A stretch of DNA of 64,000 nucleotides from Nitrosovibrio sp. Nv4 (lineage in GTDB: Bacteria; Pseudomonadota; Gammaproteobacteria; Burkholderiales; Nitrosomonadaceae). The stretch is from the NCBI RefSeq assembly GCF_900215485.1, contig NZ_OCMZ01000002.1, positions 62,001 through 126,000 of the forward strand. The letters run 5' to 3'. The position numbers were made by a program, and so were the translations under genes. Below are positions 17,801-26,520 of the stretch, one piece after another (the stretch's first letter is position 1; each line of letters begins with the position of its first letter). Under the pieces are notes generated by a model, which did no database searches, was not told where the DNA came from, and worked only from the letters and a program-made list of their open reading frames with translations.

Positions 17801-20800
17801 ATGTGGATAGCACCTGTGACCGTAGTTCTGGCGGTGACGGGAATGGTGATGACAGAGCCCTATGCATTAATAGTTGCCATGCCTGTACTGCTGTTATGGG
17901 CGGGATCTCCCGCTATCGCGTGGTGGGTAAGCCGGCCGTTGCCGCCGCGAAGCTCGGAATTGACCAATGGGCAAATACACTTCTTGCGCCACGTTGCACG
18001 GCGGACCTGGTTCTTCTTTGAAACTCATGTCGGACCACAGGATAATTGGCTGCCCCCCGATAATTTTCAGGAGCATCCGGTCCCAACCACAGCGCGGCGG
18101 ACATCGCCGACCAACATGGGTCTGGCGCTGCTTGCCAACGTTGCCGCCTACGACTTCGGCTATGTCGGTGCCGGGCAGCTTATTGACCGCACCGATAAAA
18201 TGCTGCAGTCGATGGAAACACTGGAACGGCATTCAGGTCATTTTTACAATTGGTACGATACAGAAACAAGGACGCCATTGACGCGCTATATCTCCACAGT
18301 GGATAGCGGCAACCTGGCTGGTCACCTATTGACAATGCGCGCCGGCCTTCTGGAGATACCCGATGCACCCATTGTCAGTGAACAATTGTTTTTGGGGCTG
18401 ACCGATACGCTGCGGATAGTGGAAAAAACGGCCGGTCCCATGGCTCCAAATTCCTCTCTCGCACAATTCGGCATGGCGCTCGCGGTTGCAGCAGAGACCC
18501 GCCCGGTCACAATCGCGAGGGCGCATGCTGATCTTGACTGGATGGTGGCCTGCTCCAGAGAAATCGTTCGCGAGATTGCCGAAGAGCCGGCTGCTGATAC
18601 TTCCAGCGAAGCTCATGAATGGGCGATGGTTTTGAATAAGCAATGTGAAAGCGCACTTGCAGAATTAACCGGCCTTGTACCGCAGCCCGCCCTGGTTGGA
18701 GCGCAAGATGAAACCGGGATAATGCATGCGGACGGGATCCCCTCGTTACGGCAACTCGCCAGCCAGGGTAGCGAGGTAGCGCGCGACTGGCTGGCAAATC
18801 TCGAACGCCTGGCGCTTCAGGCAGGTGAAATGGCGCAAATGGAGTACGAGTTCCTGTTCAGTCATGCGCAACGACAGCTTTCGATCGGATATAACGCGGG
18901 GGAAGATCGACTGGATGGCAGCTACTACGATCTGCTTGCATCCGAAGCCAGGCTCTGCAATTTTGTGGCGATTGCGCAAGGGGAATTGCCGCAGGAAAGC
19001 TGGTTCGCTCTGGGGCGCATCCTTACCACCTACGGCGGAGAGGCCGCATTGCTCTCCTGGAGCGGCTCGATGTTCGAGTACCTCATGCCACTGCTGGTGA
19101 TGCCGACCTTCGATAACACGCTTCTTGATCAGACCTGCAAGGCGGCGGTCAAGCGTCAAATTGCCTACGGCGAGGAACGGGGTGTCCCTTGGGGGGTCTC
19201 GGAATCGGGCTACAACGCGGTTGACGTTCAATTCAATTACCAGTATCGCGCGTTTGGAGTTCCCGGACTGGGACTCAAGCGAGGTCTCGGGGAAGACCTG
19301 GTCATTGCACCCTACGCTTCGGTGCTGGCATTAATGGTTGAGCCCGAGGCTGCGTGTCGTAACCTTCAGCAACTGGCTGCCCAGGATATGGCGGGTAAAT
19401 TCGGTTTTTATGAGGCCGTCGACTATACACCATCACGGCTGCGGCGCGGCGAAACGCGCGCTGTGGTGCGTTCGTTCATGGCCCATCATCAGGGTATGAG
19501 CCTGCTGTCCCTCGCGTATGTGTTGCTGGATCGGCCCATGCAGCGGCGCTTTGAGTCTGAGCCCTTATTTCAAGCAACAATGTTGCTGCTACAGGAACGG
19601 ATTCCCAAGGCTACTGTCTTCCGTTCGCAAGCCGCCGAGCTCCCTGATGTGCGGGTGAGCAAGGAACTTCCGGACATGCCGATGCGAATACTATCGAGTG
19701 CAAACACGGCTATTCCCGAAGTACAGCTTCTGTCCAATGGCCGGTATCACGTCATGGTAACCAATAGCGGAGGAGGGAGCAGTCGCTGGAAGGACCTTGC
19801 CGTTACCCGCTGGCGGGAGGATAGCACGTGTGATTACTGGGGCAATTTCTGTTATCTGCGCGATGTGGCGAGTGGAGATTTCTGGTCGAATACCTACCAG
19901 CCCACATTAAAGGAACCCAAGCGTTACGGAGTCGTCTTTTCAGAAGGACGGGTCGAGTTCCGACGGCGCGACCTCGATTTTGATACTCATACCGAGATTT
20001 CCGTATCGCCGGAAGATGATATCGAGCTTCGCCGGGTTCGCATCACCAATCGCGCATGGACAAGTCGGACAATTGAAATCACCTCGTATGCCGAGGTAGT
20101 GCTGGCGGCACCGGCAGCTGACGCACAAGCGCCTGCCTTCGGCAATCTTTTTGTACAGACGGAAATTTTGCCTGACCGACATGCAATCGTATGCAGCAGG
20201 CGACCGCGCTCGCAAAGCGATGCGGTTCCCTGGATGTTCCACCTTATGATGGTCCATGGCGTTGTTACCGAAGCCGCCTCCTATGAGACGGATCGAATGG
20301 CGTTTATCGGACGCGGAAACGATGTGTCCGCGCCGCAGGCGATGACCGATTCCGCACCACTTTCCGGCGGCGCAGGCTCGGTTCTGGATCCGATAGTAGC
20401 GATCCGCAAACGCTTGACCGTCGAACCGGGGGAGTCTGCGACGATAGATATTGTTACCGGAGCAGGTGATTCCCGCCACGCCGCCATGCATCTGATCGAA
20501 AAGTATCAGGATCAGCACTTGACGAATCGCGTCTTCGATCTTGCATGGACGCACAGTCTGGTTGTATTGCATCAACTCAATGCTACCGAGACAGATGCAC
20601 AATTGTTCGGCCGACTGGCCGGTTCGGTGCTGTACGCGAGTTCCTATCTACGTGCTGATGACGCTGTGCTTATCAGGAATCAGCGTGGTCAATCGGGCCT
20701 GTGGGGATACTCCATCTCTGGCGATTTGCCAATCGTGCTGCTCCAGATCAGCGACGCCGCTAATCTCAATCTGGTGCGGCAGCTGATACAGGCACACTCC

Positions 20801-23557
20801 TATTGGCGCGTAAAGGGGCTGGCCGTCGACCTGGTTATCTGGAATGAGGACCATTCAAGTTATCGGCAACTCCTGCACGACCACATCATGGGGCTTATCG
20901 CGGGCAGTGCAGAAGCTCACGTGCTCGATCGTCCCGGCGGTATTTTCATCCGCCGCGCCGAGCAGATTGCCTCGGAAGATCGCATCCTGATGCAAACCGT
21001 CGCGCGCGTGATTATTCTCGACACCAACGGAAATCTGGTGGAGCAACTGACCCGCCGGCTCCCGGTCGAATTGCCGCGTCCGCTCGAAAGGCTGGCGCCC
21101 ATTCGGCAGCCAGAACCCGATCAAGTTGTTGAACCGCCGCCCCGCGAACTGCTCTTCGACAATGGTTTTGGGGGCTTCACTCCCGATGGGCGCGAGTACG
21201 TCATAACGACAGGGCAGGGTCGGACGACACCTGTACCGTGGTCGAATATTCTGGCAAATCCGCAGTTCGGCACTGTTATCTCCGAGAGCGGGCAAGCATA
21301 CACCTGGTATGAAAATGCGCACGAGTTCCGTTTGACTCCCTGGGACAACGACCCGGTTTGCGATTCCGGTGGTGAAGCGTATTACCTGCGGGACGAAGAA
21401 ACCGGCAATTTCTGGTCGCCGACACCTCTACCGAAGCCGGGAGCAGCGCCATATGTTACGCGGCATGGATTCGGTTACAGTATTTTCGAGTACATCGAGA
21501 GTGGCATTCGTTCAGAGCTTGAAATCTATGTCGCTTTGGATGCCCCGGTAAAGTTTGCGGTACTGAGAGTGCGTAATGAATCCGGACGGCCTCGCAAGCT
21601 CTCGGCAACGGGCTGCGTCGAGTGGGTACTGGGCGATCTGCCAGCCAAGAGCAGAATGCACATCGTTACCGAGATAGATCCCGAAAGTGGAGTTCTGCTT
21701 GCGCGCAATCCTTATAACAACGAGTTTTCGGGTCGCGTCGCTTTTTTTGATGTCGACGATGATACGCGCAGTGTGACTGGCGACCGAACCGAGTTTATCG
21801 GGCGCAACGGCAGATTGACGAACCCCGCTGCGATGGCCTCGAAGGACCTCTCGGGCCAGGTGGGGGCGGGCTTCGACCCTTGTGGCGCTATCCGTATTCC
21901 GTTTGAATTGCTGGATGGTCAGACGCGGGAAATCCCATTTCGTTTGGGCGCCGGGCTCAATGCTGACGATGCTCTTCAGCTTGCTCAACGCTTCCGTGGG
22001 ATCGCGGTTGCGCATGAGGCACTGGAAAAAGTGCGTCAATACTGGCTTCGCACGCTAGGTACGATACAAGTGGAAACGCCCGATCCATCCGTAAACGTGA
22101 TGGTCAACGGTTGGCTGGTGTATCAGGTCATGGCTTGCCGGCTATGGGGACGCAGCGGTTACTATCAGTCGGGAGGAGCCTTCGGCTTTCGTGATCAGCT
22201 GCAGGATGTGATGTCGCTTGTTCACGCTGAGCCCGTTCTTGTCCGCGAACATCTGCTTCGGTCGGCGGCTCGTCAGTTTATCGAAGGTGATGTCCAGCAT
22301 TGGTGGCATCCACCAGCGGGGCGCGGTATCCGAAGCCGCTGTTCCGATGACTATCTGTGGTTGCCTCTGGCAACCTGTCGTTATGTTGCCACCACCGGCG
22401 ATATCGGAGTGCTGGATGAGTCGGTTTCTTTTCTGGAAGGTCGGCAGGTTTCGGTGGACGAGGAGTCGTACTATGATCTGCCGGTCCACTCCGAACAGGT
22501 CGCAACTTTATATCAGCACTGCGTGCGCGCCATCGAGCATGGCCTGCGATTCGGCGAACACGGTCTTCCACTGATGGGTACTGGCGACTGGAATGATGGA
22601 ATGAACCTTGTCGGTTTCCACGGGCGTGGCGAAAGCGTCTGGCTGGCTTTCTTCCTGTATGACAATCTTATACAGTTTTCAGAACTTTCCGAGCGATATG
22701 GCGATACGGCGTTTGTCGGGCGATGCAAAAAGGAAGCTGATCGCTTACGTAAAAATATCGAACAGCACGGCTGGGATGGAAAATGGTATCTCCGTGCCTT
22801 CTTCGATGATGGTTCTCCTCTTGGCTCCCGGAGTAATCCCGAATGCCGGACCGATTCGATCGCGCAGAGCTGGTCAGTGTTGTCCGGCGCCGGCTCTGCC
22901 GAGCGCCAACGGCAGGCAATGGAAGCGGTAAGTGAACATCTCGTGCGTCGCGACGCTCGTCTCATACAACTTCTTGATCCACCTTTCGATCAGTCCCACT
23001 TGAATCCGGGTTATATAAAAGGCTACGTGCCCGGCGTACGCGAGAACGGCGGACAATACACCCATGCGGCCATCTGGGCGACGATGGCTTTCGCCGTGTT
23101 AAGAGATCATAAGCGTGCATGGGAGCTGCTGGAGATGATTAATCCGGTGAACCATGCGCGGTCACCGGAGACGGTTTCGGTCTACAAGACCGAGCCATAC
23201 GTGGTTGCCGCTGATGTTTATGCGGTTCCTCCGCATACGGGCCGCGGCGGATGGTCGTGGTATACGGGTTCAGCCAGTTGGCTGTACCGGCTGATGCTGG
23301 AAACATTGCTTGGCCTTTCACTGGAGGATAAGAAACTGCATTTCAACCCTTGCCTGCCTGGGGAATGGAATACGTTCACGATGAAATACCGTTATGGCGA
23401 AACGATCTATCACATTACCGTTGCACAGACAGCTGGTGATATGGAAAATGAGGGCCTTACAATCGATGGTGTCGAGCAGCAGGATCTGACCATTGCTCTT
23501 GTCGATGATCGGATACCGCACACCGCCAAAGTCCGGTTAAGCAGTTCTCGCGCGTGA
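14825..23557 (+). CDS. ndvB: cyclic beta-1,2-glucan synthase (NdvB/ChvB/Cgs-like)
   Basis: This giant protein of about 2,910 residues has the architecture of Brucella Cgs and rhizobial NdvB. A helical N-terminal region comes first, then membrane segments (about 432-485), and a family 84 glycosyltransferase domain with the metal-binding DTD (663-665) and an R-x-x-R-W-type motif in HRWIRGDW near 815. More membrane helices follow (about 860-910 and 1000-1035), then two carbohydrate-binding/GH94-type repeats and a C-terminal phosphorylase domain with GDWNDGMN at 2587-2594. Such proteins make, close and size-adjust periplasmic cyclic glucans used in osmotic adaptation and surface interactions. The frame opens at a GTG without a strong ribosome site, so the exact start is uncertain. 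No glucan exporter gene (NdvA) is nearby. Confidence 0.92.
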   Translation: MGRRIFQLKVRDTPVSGLLPSLTARLRKIRRQPAPISEELPLRSELFSGDQMELYGGILAASHEVSSSRGTAQLLARLDENENTLFDICNVLTEAVTADQLLTPAGEWLYDNFYLIEEQIRTARRHLPKSYSRELPLLANGTSANLPRVYDIALQAISHGDGRVDTESLRRFVAAYQAVANLQLGELWAIPIMLRLALIENLRRVGVHVAAGRIDRNLADAWADEITQVAEKDPKSLVLVIADMARSNPPMTTPFISELARRLQGQGPALALPLTWIEQRLAESNQTIDQMVQLGNQQQAADQVSISNSINSLRKLGGIDWREFVETTSIVEQTLREDPDGIYGRMDFASRDRYRHAVERLAKASAVSEVEVARLALRLAREAASSENHSARAHVGFYLVDRGLPDLEKAAQVLPSLREKFWRAGRQYPLFCYLGAIGLITLSLVSLLLLEAYFDGTSGWLLAAVGILSLFAMGQLAISLVNWTTPLLVRPHWLPRMDFSRGIPPTLRTLVVVPTMLTNESDVFNLIEALEVRFLANRDVNLDFGLLTDFKDANLETLPEDEFLLKLARAGIEELNKKYFSAPGDSRVEAKDSTVIHQNGQFFLFHRPRRWNGRERLWMGQERKRGKLADLNSLLRGAGGDAFCLIVGNTAVLANVKYVITLDTDTQLPRETAHQLIGAMAHPLNRPRLDTIRADGDAMLVTEGYGILQPRVVVSLSSTNQSRYAWLFGGEAGIDPYTRVISDVYQDLFYEGSFIGKGIYDVDAFEQTVCRRFPENRILSHDLLEGCYARAGLISDVQLYEEFPSRYSADVSRRHRWIRGDWQLASWLLWRVPGALESYHPNPLSALSRWKLMDNLRRSLVPAALTLLLLLGWMALAHAWFWTLIVIGVLAIPAAIDVISDLLKKPVEVAWRPHAITSMRAAGRHFGQILFTLACLPYEAYFSLDAVIRTHVRLFITHRRLLEWNPSHYIERESGSAIKRNGPTSLGASFRSMWIAPVTVVLAVTGMVMTEPYALIVAMPVLLLWAGSPAIAWWVSRPLPPRSSELTNGQIHFLRHVARRTWFFFETHVGPQDNWLPPDNFQEHPVPTTARRTSPTNMGLALLANVAAYDFGYVGAGQLIDRTDKMLQSMETLERHSGHFYNWYDTETRTPLTRYISTVDSGNLAGHLLTMRAGLLEIPDAPIVSEQLFLGLTDTLRIVEKTAGPMAPNSSLAQFGMALAVAAETRPVTIARAHADLDWMVACSREIVREIAEEPAADTSSEAHEWAMVLNKQCESALAELTGLVPQPALVGAQDETGIMHADGIPSLRQLASQGSEVARDWLANLERLALQAGEMAQMEYEFLFSHAQRQLSIGYNAGEDRLDGSYYDLLASEARLCNFVAIAQGELPQESWFALGRILTTYGGEAALLSWSGSMFEYLMPLLVMPTFDNTLLDQTCKAAVKRQIAYGEERGVPWGVSESGYNAVDVQFNYQYRAFGVPGLGLKRGLGEDLVIAPYASVLALMVEPEAACRNLQQLAAQDMAGKFGFYEAVDYTPSRLRRGETRAVVRSFMAHHQGMSLLSLAYVLLDRPMQRRFESEPLFQATMLLLQERIPKATVFRSQAAELPDVRVSKELPDMPMRILSSANTAIPEVQLLSNGRYHVMVTNSGGGSSRWKDLAVTRWREDSTCDYWGNFCYLRDVASGDFWSNTYQPTLKEPKRYGVVFSEGRVEFRRRDLDFDTHTEISVSPEDDIELRRVRITNRAWTSRTIEITSYAEVVLAAPAADAQAPAFGNLFVQTEILPDRHAIVCSRRPRSQSDAVPWMFHLMMVHGVVTEAASYETDRMAFIGRGNDVSAPQAMTDSAPLSGGAGSVLDPIVAIRKRLTVEPGESATIDIVTGAGDSRHAAMHLIEKYQDQHLTNRVFDLAWTHSLVVLHQLNATETDAQLFGRLAGSVLYASSYLRADDAVLIRNQRGQSGLWGYSISGDLPIVLLQISDAANLNLVRQLIQAHSYWRVKGLAVDLVIWNEDHSSYRQLLHDHIMGLIAGSAEAHVLDRPGGIFIRRAEQIASEDRILMQTVARVIILDTNGNLVEQLTRRLPVELPRPLERLAPIRQPEPDQVVEPPPRELLFDNGFGGFTPDGREYVITTGQGRTTPVPWSNILANPQFGTVISESGQAYTWYENAHEFRLTPWDNDPVCDSGGEAYYLRDEETGNFWSPTPLPKPGAAPYVTRHGFGYSIFEYIESGIRSELEIYVALDAPVKFAVLRVRNESGRPRKLSATGCVEWVLGDLPAKSRMHIVTEIDPESGVLLARNPYNNEFSGRVAFFDVDDDTRSVTGDRTEFIGRNGRLTNPAAMASKDLSGQVGAGFDPCGAIRIPFELLDGQTREIPFRLGAGLNADDALQLAQRFRGIAVAHEALEKVRQYWLRTLGTIQVETPDPSVNVMVNGWLVYQVMACRLWGRSGYYQSGGAFGFRDQLQDVMSLVHAEPVLVREHLLRSAARQFIEGDVQHWWHPPAGRGIRSRCSDDYLWLPLATCRYVATTGDIGVLDESVSFLEGRQVSVDEESYYDLPVHSEQVATLYQHCVRAIEHGLRFGEHGLPLMGTGDWNDGMNLVGFHGRGESVWLAFFLYDNLIQFSELSERYGDTAFVGRCKKEADRLRKNIEQHGWDGKWYLRAFFDDGSPLGSRSNPECRTDSIAQSWSVLSGAGSAERQRQAMEAVSEHLVRRDARLIQLLDPPFDQSHLNPGYIKGYVPGVRENGGQYTHAAIWATMAFAVLRDHKRAWELLEMINPVNHARSPETVSVYKTEPYVVAADVYAVPPHTGRGGWSWYTGSASWLYRLMLETLLGLSLEDKKLHFNPCLPGEWNTFTMKYRYGETIYHITVAQTAGDMENEGLTIDGVEQQDLTIALVDDRIPHTAKVRLSSSRA

Positions 23558-23711
23558 GTACAATCAGAGGGAATGACCGGCAATTTCGCCGACTGGATGC
23601 GGTTGAGGAAGCTAAGGCGGAAATGCTGCAGGTAAAGCCTGGCAGTCAAGGCCGAAAAGAGCGGAGGATACGTCAGCCTTGACGAAAGGGGAATACAAAT
23701 TTACATCTGCC

Positions 23712-24230
23712 TCAAGCCAAAGGAGCGGGTGAACCAGTCAAAGGTATGCCAGGTCTGAGAGCCGGGTGAATGGCAGGCATTGTGGCTTGGGCGATTTTGG
23801 CCGCAAGACGCTGAGTGTAATGCTGAAGCAAATAACGCAACGGGCTGCCGAGTTCGAATTCTCTTCGTAAATTGGCTGCCTTGAGGCGATACCCAAAACC
23901 GGCACTCTGCACGATTGCCCGGGTTGGCGTAATTTTTCGCCCCATCAGCATGGAAATGCCGAATACGCCTTCCTTGCCGATAGCAGCGATCTTCACTGGT
24001 TCTCCCTTGTCGTTAATGATGTGCAGGGAAATGATACTGGTGGTGGGGAAATACACAAGGCCTAACCCCCCACCATTTTCATAAACGGCCCATCCCTGGG
24101 GCAGGGACACGAGTTCAAGGCACGATTGCAGCCGCTCGTAATCCTTCTCGGGGAGAGAAGCCAGAAACAGGTTTTGCTTGGGAGTATGAAGTTTGGGGGT
24201 ATACAGCTCAGTGGTATGAATATATGTCAT
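23712..24230 (-). CDS. truncated Crp/Fnr-type regulator lacking the DNA-binding domain
   Basis: The 172 residues align with about residues 1-140 of the intact regulator at 13404-14129: the pattern VYFPTTSIISLHIINDKGEP, KEGVFGISMLMG and GFGYRLKAANL is shared. After AKIAQAT the protein ends in an unrelated 20-residue proline-rich tail, and no helix-turn-helix follows in any frame down to 23558. The ATG at 24230 has a good GAGGA site, so it is probably still translated. It may be a decaying gene, or a sensor-only protein acting by heterodimerisation. It converges with the glucan synthase gene, 154 bases apart. Confidence 0.75.
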   Translation of the reverse strand: MTYIHTTELYTPKLHTPKQNLFLASLPEKDYERLQSCLELVSLPQGWAVYENGGGLGLVYFPTTSIISLHIINDKGEPVKIAAIGKEGVFGISMLMGRKITPTRAIVQSAGFGYRLKAANLRREFELGSPLRYLLQHYTQRLAAKIAQATMPAIHPALRPGIPLTGSPAPLA

Positions 24231-24553
24231 TACATTCCTCGCTATTTGCTTGTCTCGATAACATATGGTTGTCCAACACGTGCGGTAGTTGAATGGGATG
24301 GGACGTACGGCAACGGCACGATTTAATATTACATCTAAATTTGGAAATCGTATGTGCGGTGCCCGACAGACGCATGTCAGGAAAGAAGATATAAACGCTC
24401 TTGAGGGGATAGTAAGCCGAGGTGAGAGGAATGAAGTGCCTCGGATTGAGCACGTAGACTATACAGTGTTTATGCTGAAGAATGCTTTTTTATGGGCACA
24501 GCAAGCAACTGGATGGTAATAACAACAATGTTAATTTTATATGGAGGATTGTG

Positions 24554-24868
24554 ATGGCCAGGACTGCCAAGGATAGTAAAGAAAAGCTCATCAAGGATTT
24601 TCAATCGGTCATTGCCGATACTGAGGAACTGATGAAATTTGTGAGCAACGAGGGAGGGGGAAAGGCCCAGGTGTTGCGCGACAAGATCGATCAGAACTTG
24701 AAGCTGGCCAAAGATTATTTGCATGATTTTGAAGGTTCCGTAGTCGATAAATCCAAAATCGCGGCACGGGCAACCGATGAATATGTGCATGAAAATGCGT
24801 GGCGCACCGTCGGGTTGGCAATTGGAGTTGGTATCCTGATTGGGCTCCTGATGAGGAATCGCGACTAA
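24554..24868 (+). CDS. DUF883 (ElaB/YqjD-like) membrane-anchored stress protein
   Basis: This 104-residue protein has an amphipathic, charged N-terminal part (KDSKEKLIKDFQSVIADTEEL), a short linker and a C-terminal hydrophobic anchor (about 83-99, GLAIGVGILIGLLM) ending in RNRD. That is the ElaB/YqjD pattern; members are C-tail-anchored inner-membrane proteins that bind ribosomes in stationary phase or under stress in E. coli. GGAGG lies 7 bases before the ATG. The 323 bases in front (24231-24553) separate it from the divergent truncated regulator and hold no other gene that I can support. Confidence 0.88.
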   Translation: MARTAKDSKEKLIKDFQSVIADTEELMKFVSNEGGGKAQVLRDKIDQNLKLAKDYLHDFEGSVVDKSKIAARATDEYVHENAWRTVGLAIGVGILIGLLMRNRD

Positions 24869-25045
24869 AATCGGCCCTTCTCGTCGAATGCTCATGAGGA
24901 GCAGACGAAGGGTGGATGAGGGTCAGGTCCGGTACCGCACATAAAGCAAGCAGCGCGGAAAATTGAGTCTCGGCTATTCTTGCATCAGCATTAGATCCGG
25001 CTACCCGGCCGGTTTCTGTCACCAATTTGATGGGGGAGGTTGATC

Positions 25046-26041
25046 ATGAATGCACGAATGACATTTGTCGCCCTTTTCGCGTTGTTGTCGGCAGGGAGCA
25101 ACGTCTGGGCAGCTACAGCTTTCACCAGTCTCCATACGTTTGGAGACAGTCTTTTGGATGCGGGGGATAGTCCCTCTGCTGTTACTAGCATCTACAAGAT
25201 CCTGGGCGGTAACTGCGATGTTTCTCATCCGTGTCCACCTTATGAGGGCGGCCGCCTCTCCAATGGACCTGTCGCCTCCGAATATATGGCGGAGTCTCTC
25301 TTTCCAGGAGGCGTGACCAGCACGAATTTCCGCAGCTACGCCGTAGGAGGCGCCACGTCAGGTATCGGAAACAGTGGCGATGAAGGCAGTGCAACCGAGT
25401 CAGGAATTTTTAACCTGCCAGGTATCAAGCAGGAACTGGACCTTTATATGAGCGACTCGGGAGGAAATGCCGATCCAAACGCCTTGTACCTCGTATGGGG
25501 CGGAGGGGGCGATTATCTTACGCATAATTCTCCCGTCGCAGCCGCACAGAATATCGGGGGTTATGTAAATACGCTAGCGGCAGCTGGAGCCAGGCATATC
25601 CTTGTTCCAAATCTCGTGGATCTGGGCCATACACCGCTTGCAAGATCCGAGGGCGAAGAATTTGAGGCTCGAGCATATTCACTTGTTTTCAACACGGAAT
25701 TGGCAACGCAGTTGGGGAGCGCCAGTTCGAATTTTCCTACAACGGATATTTATCAGTTCGATACTTATTCTTTCCAGAATGACATAATCCAGAATCCGGT
25801 CAATTATGGGTTCACGGACGTTCAAGATCCATGTGTTTCCCTGCTCGTATTTTCTTGTGACAATCCCGACGGCCATCTTTATTGGGATAGCGTTCATCCC
25901 ACCACGCGGGCTCATGCTCTTCTCGCATCCGCCTTCATAAGTGCCGTGCCGGAGCCGCAGGTTACAGCCATGTTCATTGCCGGGCTGTTTGTTCTCGGTT
26001 TCGCTGCCTACCGCCAGCGGAACCTCGGTACGCATGCCTGA
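25046..26041 (+). CDS. SGNH/GDSL hydrolase with PEP-CTERM tail, exported
   Basis: The 331 residues begin with a signal peptide (cleavage near A22/A23). The GDSL block TFGDSLLDAGDS follows, with nucleophile Ser35, and then the partner pair D281-x-x-H284 in DSVHPTTRAH. The C-terminus is a PEP-CTERM sorting signal: VPEPQ, a hydrophobic helix, then a basic YRQR tail. The protein is therefore an exported lipase or esterase, probably processed by an exosortase. No exosortase gene lies in this window. GGGGGAGG precedes the ATG at 25046 by about 6 bases. A second PEP-CTERM protein lies 0.5 kb downstream on the other strand. Confidence 0.9.
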   Translation: MNARMTFVALFALLSAGSNVWAATAFTSLHTFGDSLLDAGDSPSAVTSIYKILGGNCDVSHPCPPYEGGRLSNGPVASEYMAESLFPGGVTSTNFRSYAVGGATSGIGNSGDEGSATESGIFNLPGIKQELDLYMSDSGGNADPNALYLVWGGGGDYLTHNSPVAAAQNIGGYVNTLAAAGARHILVPNLVDLGHTPLARSEGEEFEARAYSLVFNTELATQLGSASSNFPTTDIYQFDTYSFQNDIIQNPVNYGFTDVQDPCVSLLVFSCDNPDGHLYWDSVHPTTRAHALLASAFISAVPEPQVTAMFIAGLFVLGFAAYRQRNLGTHA

Positions 26042-26168
26042 GGGCAGGTGCCCTGAAGCAATCGTTCGAAAGCTGAAGCATGGAACCTTCAAGGGTATGC
26101 CAGGGCGCCTGATCGCGGCTCCGATTTATCCAGAACAGAAGCATTTCTTTATTCATTACCGAGTTCTT

Positions 26169-26486
26169 ATGCTGATAATATTTAAAAGCGATGCTTATGC
26201 CGATATAACCATGTTCGGCGATGTCGCGCACCGCCTGTTGAGGATGATGGGACACAGTGGAACTGTGCCCGGCGCGATACTGGCCGAAGATGTGCCGGCA
26301 GTGCTTGATCGATTAAAACGCTCGATTGAGCACGAAAAGCCGAGAGCGCCGGAAACGGACGATGAGCCTGAAGCTGAGGGGTCGAATGATCAAACGGTAA
26401 GTCTTACCCATCGCGCATTACCCCTGATCGAATTACTTACCGCAGCGGCAAAAAAGCAGTCCAATGTGATGTGGGAGAAGATGTAG
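26169..26486 (+). CDS. DUF1840 family protein
   Basis: This 105-residue cytoplasmic protein starts MLIIFKSDAYADITMFGDVA and contains LRMMGHSGTVPGAILAEDVP. This is the DUF1840 pattern, a betaproteobacterial family of unknown function. A polar acidic linker (about 55-78, rich in E, P and D) separates it from a C-terminal helix (LPLIELLTAAAKKQSNVMWEK). The ATG at 26169 was chosen because the family begins there; the frame is open further upstream through the end of the GDSL gene. No strong ribosome site is visible. It converges with the PEP-CTERM gene, 34 bases apart. Confidence 0.8.
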   Translation: MLIIFKSDAYADITMFGDVAHRLLRMMGHSGTVPGAILAEDVPAVLDRLKRSIEHEKPRAPETDDEPEAEGSNDQTVSLTHRALPLIELLTAAAKKQSNVMWEKM

Positions 26487-26520
26487 ATTGCACTTTAAGC
26501 GGCTTGCCCGCGAATATAGC

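Noticed and set aside
23645-23683. 8 bp inverted repeat GTCAAGGC / GCCTTGAC between ndvB and the truncated regulator
   Set aside because: The 23-base loop and the lack of a T-run make a terminator unlikely.
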